DNA from: Gammaproteobacteria bacterium
Lineage (GTDB): Bacteria > Pseudomonadota > Gammaproteobacteria > SURF-13
DNA length: 10,330 nucleotides
Reading direction: 5' to 3'
Assembly (NCBI GenBank): GCA_023381235.1
Contig: JAMCTV010000069.1
Location: 1 to 10,330 of the forward strand
In this document: in pieces, positions 5,707 to 10,330 of the stretch
Layout: each line of letters begins with the position of its first letter
Position numbering within the stretch: position 1 is the stretch's first letter
Position numbers and translations under genes: made by a program
The notes under the pieces: model-generated
Database searches by the model: none
What the model was told of the DNA's origin: nothing
What the model saw: only the letters and a program-made list of their open reading frames with translations

Positions 5707-6480
5707 ATGTGGCTCTGGATACACAAATTCGGTTCGCCGAAGTATTTTTACAGCGTGTCGGGCAAGTTGCTGCCCTGGGTGGCAGGCGCGACCGTGCTGC
5801 TGATTGTGATGGGCCTGTATCTCGGCCTTGTTACCTCGCCGGCCGATTATCAGCAGCGCGAAACCGTGCGCATCATGTACATCCACGTGCCGAGCGCGTG
5901 GAACTCGATGTTCATTTATTTGCTGATGGCGGTGGCGGCGGCCATAGGGCTCATCTGGAACATCAAGCTCGCCGACATCGTGGCCGCTGTTTCCGCGCCT
6001 ATCGGCGCGTCCTTCACCTTCATCACCCTGGTCACCGGCTCGCTGTGGGGCAAACCGATGTGGGGCACCTGGTGGGAGTGGGATGCGCGCCTCACCTCGG
6101 AACTGATACTGCTGTTTCTCTACCTTGGCTATATCGCCCTGCAATCCGCGTTTGAGGACCGCCGTCTTGCGGCGCGCGCCTCCGCCGTGCTTGCCATCGT
6201 GGGTGCGGTCAACGTGCCCATCATCTATTATTCGGTGCAGTGGTGGAACACTCTGCACCAGCCGCAGAGCCTCGGCGTGGGCATGTCCACCATCCATCTC
6301 AGCATGTTGTGGCCGCTGCTCATCATGGCGCTCGGCTTCAAGCTGCTTTACGTTGTGATACTTTTAATGCGCACGCGCGCCGAAGTGCTGGAGCGCGAGC
6401 GCAACAACGCCTGGGTGCAGGAGCTGGCGCAGGCGCTGGCAGGCAGGGATTTTTTCAGGAGCGGCAATGAATATCGCTGA
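5707..6480 (+). CDS. ccmC: Heme-handling protein CcmC (WWD domain)
   Basis: CcmC is an inner-membrane protein that binds heme at the periplasmic face and attaches it covalently to CcmE. The 257-residue product shows six membrane segments, the tryptophan-rich WWD motif WGTWWEWDARLTSELILLF (119-137), and the two axial histidines His60 (YIHVPSAW) and His184 (NTLHQP), at the same residue numbers as in E. coli CcmC. The start is ATG 5707, with GGAA 7 bases upstream. The 3' end overlaps the start of ccmD by 14 bases, so the two are probably translated in a coupled way. Length and motifs are normal. Confidence 0.96.
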   Translation: MWLWIHKFGSPKYFYSVSGKLLPWVAGATVLLIVMGLYLGLVTSPADYQQRETVRIMYIHVPSAWNSMFIYLLMAVAAAIGLIWNIKLADIVAAVSAPIGASFTFITLVTGSLWGKPMWGTWWEWDARLTSELILLFLYLGYIALQSAFEDRRLAARASAVLAIVGAVNVPIIYYSVQWWNTLHQPQSLGVGMSTIHLSMLWPLLIMALGFKLLYVVILLMRTRAEVLERERNNAWVQELAQALAGRDFFRSGNEYR

Positions 6481-6637
6481 ATTTTTCCAAATGGATGGCT
6501 ACGCCCTTTATGTATGGGGCGCCTATGGCGTCACGCTGGTGGTGCTGGCCCTGAACGTGATGCTGGCGCGGCAGCAACAGCGCAAAGCACTACGTGCCAT
6601 ACTGCGCGCTGCGCAACGCGACAGGAGCCGCGCATGA
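6467..6637 (+). CDS. ccmD: Heme exporter protein CcmD (56 aa)
   Basis: This small membrane protein stabilises the CcmABC-CcmE complex and is needed to release holo-CcmE. The 56-residue ORF starts at ATG 6467 inside the end of ccmC, with AGGAG at 6457-6461 as a well-spaced ribosome binding site. It ends at TGA 6635-6637, overlapping ccmE by 4 bases. It contains the family pattern GYALYVWGAYGVTLVVLALN (11-30), a single transmembrane helix, then a basic cytoplasmic tail rich in Arg and Gln. It is shorter than E. coli CcmD (69) but within the family's range. Its place between ccmC and ccmE supports the call. Confidence 0.93.
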   Translation: MNIAEFFQMDGYALYVWGAYGVTLVVLALNVMLARQQQRKALRAILRAAQRDRSRA

Positions 6638-7110
6638 CCCCGCGCCACCGCCGCCGTCTGATGTTCGTGGCCTTGATCTTGCTGGGCGTGGGCGTCGCCG
6701 CCGCGCTTACGCTCAACGCCTTCCGCGGTAACATGGTGTTCTTCTACGGCCCCAGCCAACTCGCCACGGTGGAGAAGGCGCACGAACGCAACCTGCGCCT
6801 GGGCGGCCTGGTGGAGCAGGGCAGCGTCAAGCGCGAGGACGACGGCCTGACCGTGCATTTCATGGTGACGGACAACGTGAAAAGCGTGCCGGTGATCTAT
6901 AAGGGCATCCTGCCGGATTTGTTCCGCGAAGGACAAGGCGTGGTGGCGCAGGGCAGGCTCAACAACGAAGGCGTGTTCATGGCCGACGAGGTGCTGGCCA
7001 AGCACGATGAAAATTATATGCCGCCGGAAGTGGCCGAGGCGCTCAAGCAGGCAGGCGGCAACACACCGCAATTCAGCACTACCGTGATGGAAGGAGGCTT
7101 GAACAAATGA
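6634..7110 (+). CDS. ccmE: Cytochrome c-type biogenesis heme chaperone CcmE
   Basis: CcmE is a membrane-anchored periplasmic chaperone that carries heme, covalently bound to a histidine, from CcmC to the CcmF/H ligase. The 158-residue product has a basic N-terminus (MTPRHRRR), one membrane anchor (about 9-28), and a beta-barrel OB-fold domain (FRGNMVFFYGPSQL onward). The heme-binding motif LAKHDENYMPPEV holds His124 and Tyr128, the HxxxY pair that corresponds to His130/Tyr134 in E. coli. The C-terminal tail is flexible, as usual. The start is ATG 6634 with AGGAG at 6623-6627. An open frame runs further upstream but lies within ccmD. It overlaps both neighbours by 4 bases. Confidence 0.96.
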   Translation: MTPRHRRRLMFVALILLGVGVAAALTLNAFRGNMVFFYGPSQLATVEKAHERNLRLGGLVEQGSVKREDDGLTVHFMVTDNVKSVPVIYKGILPDLFREGQGVVAQGRLNNEGVFMADEVLAKHDENYMPPEVAEALKQAGGNTPQFSTTVMEGGLNK

Positions 7111-9098
7111 TACCTGAGATCGGCCATTTCGCGCTCATCGTTGCGCTCGGTATTGCCCTGGTGCAAACCATATTGCCTCTTGCAGGGGCGGCGCGCGGCA
7201 TCCCGTCCTGGATGGCGGTGGCGCGGCCCGCAGCGCGTGCGCAGTTTGTATTTTTATTCGTGGCGTTCGCCTGCCTGACCCAAGCCTTCGCCGTCAATGA
7301 TTTCTCTTTGCTGTACGTGGCGAGCAACTCCAACTCCGCCATGCCCTGGTATTACCGCGTCACCGCGGTGTGGGGCGCGCATGAAGGTTCGCTGTTGCTG
7401 TGGGCGTTCATCCTCAGCATCTGGATGGTGGCGGTGTCGTTTTTCAGCCGCAACTTGCCGGAAGACTTCGTGGCGCGCGTGCTGGGCGTAATGGGCTTCA
7501 TCAGCGCCGGATTCCTGTTGTTCATGCTGCTTACCTCGAATCCATTCGAGCGCCTGCTGCCCGCCGCCGCTGAAGGACGCGAGCTCAACCCGCTGCTGCA
7601 AGACTTCGGGCTCATCGCGCACCCGCCCATGCTGTATATGGGCTACGTTGGATTTTCCGTCGCATTCAGCTTCGCCATTGCGGCGCTGCTGGGCGGCAAG
7701 CTCGACGCCGCCTGGGCGCGCTGGTCGCGGCCGTGGACCGCGGTGGCTTGGATGTTTCTGACCATCGGCATCGCGCTCGGCAGCTGGTGGGCCTATTACG
7801 AACTGGGCTGGGGCGGCTGGTGGTTCTGGGACCCGGTGGAAAACGCCTCCTTCATGCCCTGGCTCATGGGCACCGCGCTGATTCACTCGCTCGCGGTCAC
7901 GGAGAAGCGCGGCGGTTTCAAAAGCTGGACCGTGCTGCTGGCGATACTCGCGTTCTCGCTCTCGCTGCTCGGCACCTTCCTGGTGCGCTCCGGCGTGCTC
8001 ACCTCGGTGCACGCCTTCGCCACCGATCCGGAGCGCGGCTTGTTTATTTTAATTTTCCTCGGCGTGGTGGTGGGCGTTTCGCTCGCACTTTATGCCTGGC
8101 GCGCGCCCAAGGTGGGACTGGGCGGCGATTTCGCGCTGGTGTCGCGCGAGGCCATGCTGCTCGGCAACAACGTGCTGCTGGCGGTGGCCTCGGCCAGCGT
8201 GCTGCTCGGCACCCTGTATCCATTGATTGTGGATGCGCTGGGGCTGGGCAAAATCTCCGTCGGCCCGCCGTATTTTAACGCCATCTTCATACCGCTCATG
8301 ACGCCGCTGATCTTTCTCATGGGCGTCGGCCCCGTCGCGCGCTGGAAACAGGCGAGCGTACCGGAACTGCTGGCGCGCCTGCGCTGGGCGTTGCTGGTGA
8401 GCGTGGTCACCGCACTGCTGCTGCCGGTGGCGCTGGGCAAATGGTCGCCCATGATTAGCCTCGGACTGTTCATGGGGCTGTGGATCATCACGTCCAGCCT
8501 GAAGAATCTATGGGATGTGGCCGGGCGCAATGGGATGCGCGGTCTGGCGCAAGGACTGGTCAATGTCCCGCGCGGTTACTACGGCATGTTATTCGCGCAC
8601 CTGGGCGTGGCGGCATTCGCCCTTGGCGTGTGCATCTCCGGCGGCTACAGCCAGGAAAAAGAGTTGCGCATGGAGCCGGGCCAAAGCGTGGAAATGGCCG
8701 GTTACAATTTCAGGTTCGACGGAGTGCAAGACGTCACCGGCCCCAACTATCAGGCCAAACAGGGTGTGGTGCAGGTGAGCAAAAACGGCAAGGAGATACT
8801 GGTGATGCGCCCGCAGAAGCGTGTCTATCTGGTGCAGCGCAACCCCACCACCGAGGCGGACATAGACGCAGGATTCCTGCGCCACCTGTACGTTGCGCTG
8901 GGCGAGCCGGTGAGCGGCGAGGCGTGGAGCCTGCGCCTTTATTACAAGCCGTTCGTGCAATGGATCTGGACGGGGCCGCTGATGATGTTTTTCGGCGGTC
9001 TGCTCGCCGCGAGCGACCGGCGTTACCGTCTGGCCACGCGCCGTGCGCCGGATTACACGGCGCAAGGCGCGCCTGCACAACCTGCATTGGCGCGATGA
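7107..9098 (+). CDS. ccmF: Heme lyase subunit CcmF
   Basis: CcmF is the large inner-membrane core of the System I holocytochrome c synthetase; it takes heme from CcmE and ligates it to the CXXCH of the apocytochrome. The 663-residue product (E. coli: 647) is strongly hydrophobic with many membrane segments. The WWD motif GWGGWWFWDPVENASFMPWL spans 234-252. Candidate heme-ligand histidines are His172 (AHPPMLYMGY), His260 (ALIHSLAV), His302 (TSVHAFATDP) and His498 (FAHLGVAAF), matching the four conserved E. coli histidines (173, 261, 303, 491). A periplasmic domain follows at about 513-615. The start is ATG 7107, overlapping the ccmE stop by 4 bases, with a strong AAGGAGG at 7091-7097. The C-terminal tail after about residue 640 is low-complexity. 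Confidence 0.97.
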   Translation: MIPEIGHFALIVALGIALVQTILPLAGAARGIPSWMAVARPAARAQFVFLFVAFACLTQAFAVNDFSLLYVASNSNSAMPWYYRVTAVWGAHEGSLLLWAFILSIWMVAVSFFSRNLPEDFVARVLGVMGFISAGFLLFMLLTSNPFERLLPAAAEGRELNPLLQDFGLIAHPPMLYMGYVGFSVAFSFAIAALLGGKLDAAWARWSRPWTAVAWMFLTIGIALGSWWAYYELGWGGWWFWDPVENASFMPWLMGTALIHSLAVTEKRGGFKSWTVLLAILAFSLSLLGTFLVRSGVLTSVHAFATDPERGLFILIFLGVVVGVSLALYAWRAPKVGLGGDFALVSREAMLLGNNVLLAVASASVLLGTLYPLIVDALGLGKISVGPPYFNAIFIPLMTPLIFLMGVGPVARWKQASVPELLARLRWALLVSVVTALLLPVALGKWSPMISLGLFMGLWIITSSLKNLWDVAGRNGMRGLAQGLVNVPRGYYGMLFAHLGVAAFALGVCISGGYSQEKELRMEPGQSVEMAGYNFRFDGVQDVTGPNYQAKQGVVQVSKNGKEILVMRPQKRVYLVQRNPTTEADIDAGFLRHLYVALGEPVSGEAWSLRLYYKPFVQWIWTGPLMMFFGGLLAASDRRYRLATRRAPDYTAQGAPAQPALAR

Positions 9099-9102
9099 CC
9101 TT

Positions 9103-9630
9103 ATGAAAGCGCGCTATCTCGTCCCTTTGGGGATATTCGCTGTATTGGTGGGACTGCTGTGGGCCGGGCTTTATCTCAATCCGCGCGAGGTGCCTTCGCC
9201 GCTGATTGACAAACCCGCGCCGGAGTTCACTCTGCCACGGCTGGATGATCCCGCCGCACAAATCGCGCGCAAGGATTTGCTGGGGCAGGTCACCCTGCTC
9301 AACGTGTGGGCCTCGTGGTGCGCCGCGTGCCGCGAAGAGCATCCGTTGCTGGTGGAACTGGCCCGGACCGGGCAGGTGCCGATTTACGGCCTGAATTACA
9401 AGGATACGCGTGAAGACGCATTGCGCTGGCTGAACGGCCTCGGCAACCCTTATACGGCAAGCGCGTTCGATGAACAGGGCAACGTGGGCATAGACTACGG
9501 CGTATACGGCGTGCCGGAAACTTATGTCATAGACCGTGCGGGCGTGATTCGCTACAAGGTGATCGGCCCTCTCACCGAGGACAATCTGGAAAATACCGTG
9601 CTGCCGCTGATAAGGAAGCTGCAAGGATGA
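9103..9630 (+). CDS. ccmG: Thiol:disulfide interchange protein CcmG/DsbE
   Basis: CcmG is a membrane-anchored periplasmic thioredoxin-fold reductase that keeps the apocytochrome CXXCH thiols (directly or through CcmH) reduced before heme attachment. The 175-residue product has an N-terminal anchor (about 5-25), the family segment KPAPEFTLPRL (37-47), the active site WASWCAACREEHP with Cys73 and Cys76, and the cis-proline loop YGVYGVPETYVID (Pro138). The dipeptide between the cysteines is Ala-Ala, whereas E. coli has Pro-Thr. The start is ATG 9103, 4 bp after the ccmF stop, with no clear ribosome binding site. An ATG at 9095 opens a three-codon frame (ATG ACC TTA TGA) that overlaps both genes and might aid coupling. 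The stop overlaps ccmH by 4 bases. Confidence 0.95.
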   Translation: MKARYLVPLGIFAVLVGLLWAGLYLNPREVPSPLIDKPAPEFTLPRLDDPAAQIARKDLLGQVTLLNVWASWCAACREEHPLLVELARTGQVPIYGLNYKDTREDALRWLNGLGNPYTASAFDEQGNVGIDYGVYGVPETYVIDRAGVIRYKVIGPLTEDNLENTVLPLIRKLQG

Positions 9631-10091
9631 GAAGCGCACTCACCGTAGGTCTCCTGCTGTGCACGTTTTCCCTGTGGGCCGCCGGAACGGAACAACAAAA
9701 TGAACAGCTGGAGGCGCGTTACCGGGCGCTTACGTCCGAGTTGCGCTGCCTGGTATGTCAGAACGAAAGCATCGCCGATTCGCACGCCGATCTGGCCAAG
9801 GATTTGCGCAATCAGGTACGCGCCATGATGGAGCAGGGCAAGAGCGACCGGGAGATCATGGAGTATCTGACGGCGCGCTACGGAGACTTTGTGCGCTTCC
9901 GTCCGCCGTTCAAGCCCGTCACCGCGGCGCTGTGGTTCGGGCCGTTCGTACTCATGGCGCTGGGCGGCGGGTTGCTCATGGTGTACATGGCGCGCCGCCG
10001 CAAGCGCGTGAGCAATGCGCCGTTATCGAGCAGCGAACAGGAGAAACTTGCGACGCTGCTGCACAGGACTGAAAACGAGGGCAAGGGATGA
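9627..10091 (+). CDS. ccmH: Cytochrome c-type biogenesis protein CcmH (CcmL/CycL type)
   Basis: CcmH is the small thiol-reducing partner of CcmG, acting on the apocytochrome heme-binding cysteines in complex with CcmF and CcmI. The 154-residue product has a cleavable signal peptide (about 1-19, AAG near the cleavage site), then the periplasmic three-helix domain with the hallmark LRCLVCQNESIADS (Cys41, Cys44), AKDLRNQVRAMMEQGKSD, and EYLTARYGDFVRFRPPF. A membrane anchor at about 101-121 and a basic cytoplasmic tail follow. It is the short form without a fused TPR domain; the TPR part is the separate ccmI that follows. ATG 9627 has AAGGAAG 9 bases upstream. It overlaps ccmG and ccmI by 4 bases each. 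Confidence 0.96.
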   Translation: MRSALTVGLLLCTFSLWAAGTEQQNEQLEARYRALTSELRCLVCQNESIADSHADLAKDLRNQVRAMMEQGKSDREIMEYLTARYGDFVRFRPPFKPVTAALWFGPFVLMALGGGLLMVYMARRRKRVSNAPLSSSEQEKLATLLHRTENEGKG

Positions 10092-10330
10092 GCGCATTCT
10101 GGTTTGTGGCCGCGCTGATGCTCGGTATCGCGCTGGTTTTTTTATTGCCGCCGCTGCTGCGGCGTGAGCAGCAGGCGCCGGTTGGGCGTGACGCGCTGAA
10201 TGCCGGGATTTACCGGGACCAGCTTGCTGAGCTGGAGAATGATCTGGCGGCTGGCGGCATCAGCAAGGATCAGTTTGAGCAGGCAGCGCGTGATTTGCAA
10301 CGCAAGCTGCTGACTTGCGACGCTGCTGCA
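10088..10330 (+). CDS. ccmI: Cytochrome c biogenesis protein CcmI, N-terminal part (runs off window)
   Basis: CcmI is a membrane-anchored TPR protein that chaperones apocytochrome c to the CcmF/H ligase. Only the first 81 codons are present and the frame is open at the window edge. Visible are the first membrane helix (about 4-21, FWFVAALMLGIALVFLLPPL), a basic loop, then the family segment NAGIYRDQLAELENDLAAGG (37-56) and DQFEQAARDLQRKLL. The start is ATG 10088, overlapping the ccmH stop, with GAGGG at 10077-10081. The last 18 bases (10313-10330) are identical to a piece of ccmH, so the final residues TCDAAA may not be the genuine sequence. The TPR region and second membrane segment lie outside the window. 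Confidence 0.93.
   Translation, partial: MSAFWFVAALMLGIALVFLLPPLLRREQQAPVGRDALNAGIYRDQLAELENDLAAGGISKDQFEQAARDLQRKLLTCDAAA
10313..10330 (+). repeat. 18-bp direct repeat of ccmH 10046-10063 at the window's right edge
   Basis: ACTTGCGACGCTGCTGCA at 10313-10330 is identical to 10046-10063 inside ccmH. The base before each copy differs (G10312, A10045), and the right copy runs to the very last base of the window, so the match could be longer. It is read in a different frame in ccmI than in ccmH. Confidence 0.85.

Noticed and set aside
1..10330. CRISPR array, prophage, toxin-antitoxin, defence or biosynthetic system
   Set aside because: No spaced repeats, integrase, transposase or cassette-like genes are seen. 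Apart from one spacer and the edges, every stretch is covered by known housekeeping or cytochrome c maturation genes.

Overview
The window reads as ordinary core chromosome of a gammaproteobacterium with fairly high GC. Reasons: the gene order pilW(pilF)-rodZ-ispG-hisS; an IspG of the short (about 370-380 aa) proteobacterial type whose Fe-S cysteines fall at the same residue numbers as in E. coli; and a complete System I cytochrome c maturation operon in the order ccmABCDEFGHI. No species is assigned. All genes I accept lie on the + strand, apart from one very doubtful small minus-strand ORF.

Region 1 (1-1516): the window opens inside an in-frame chimera. Bases 1-254 are a near-perfect copy (one mismatch) of rodZ bases 788-1041. 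They are fused at 254/255 to the 3' part of pilW, and an intact rodZ follows. This is exactly the layout of a 787-bp direct tandem duplication, real or made by assembly. Region 2 (1519-4009): ispG (isoprenoid pathway Fe-S enzyme) and hisS (histidyl-tRNA synthetase), separated by a 79-bp AT-rich spacer framed by a 13-bp inverted repeat that also encodes the end of IspG. Region 3 (4010-4335): a spacer of about 325 bp with hairpins, a doubtful 45-codon minus-strand ORF, an AT-rich stretch and an extended -10 promoter candidate. Region 4 (4336-10330): ccmA, B, C, D, E, F, G, H and the start of ccmI, tightly packed with mostly 4-bp ATGA stop/start overlaps. ccmD is only 56 codons.

The ccm genes together form the heme delivery and ligation machine. 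CcmAB (ABC transporter) with CcmCD load heme onto CcmE and release it. CcmG and CcmH keep the apocytochrome CXXCH thiols reduced. CcmF with CcmH and CcmI ligates heme. All diagnostic residues checked are present, so the pathway looks functional and the organism should make c-type cytochromes.

I did not find a convincing undescribed system. The points most worth a second look are the RodZ-PilW fusion at the left edge, an 18-bp back-copy of ccmH at the very right edge (both edges may be assembly artefacts), the inverted heptamer repeat between ispG and hisS, and the replacement of the usual neighbours after hisS by the ccm operon.
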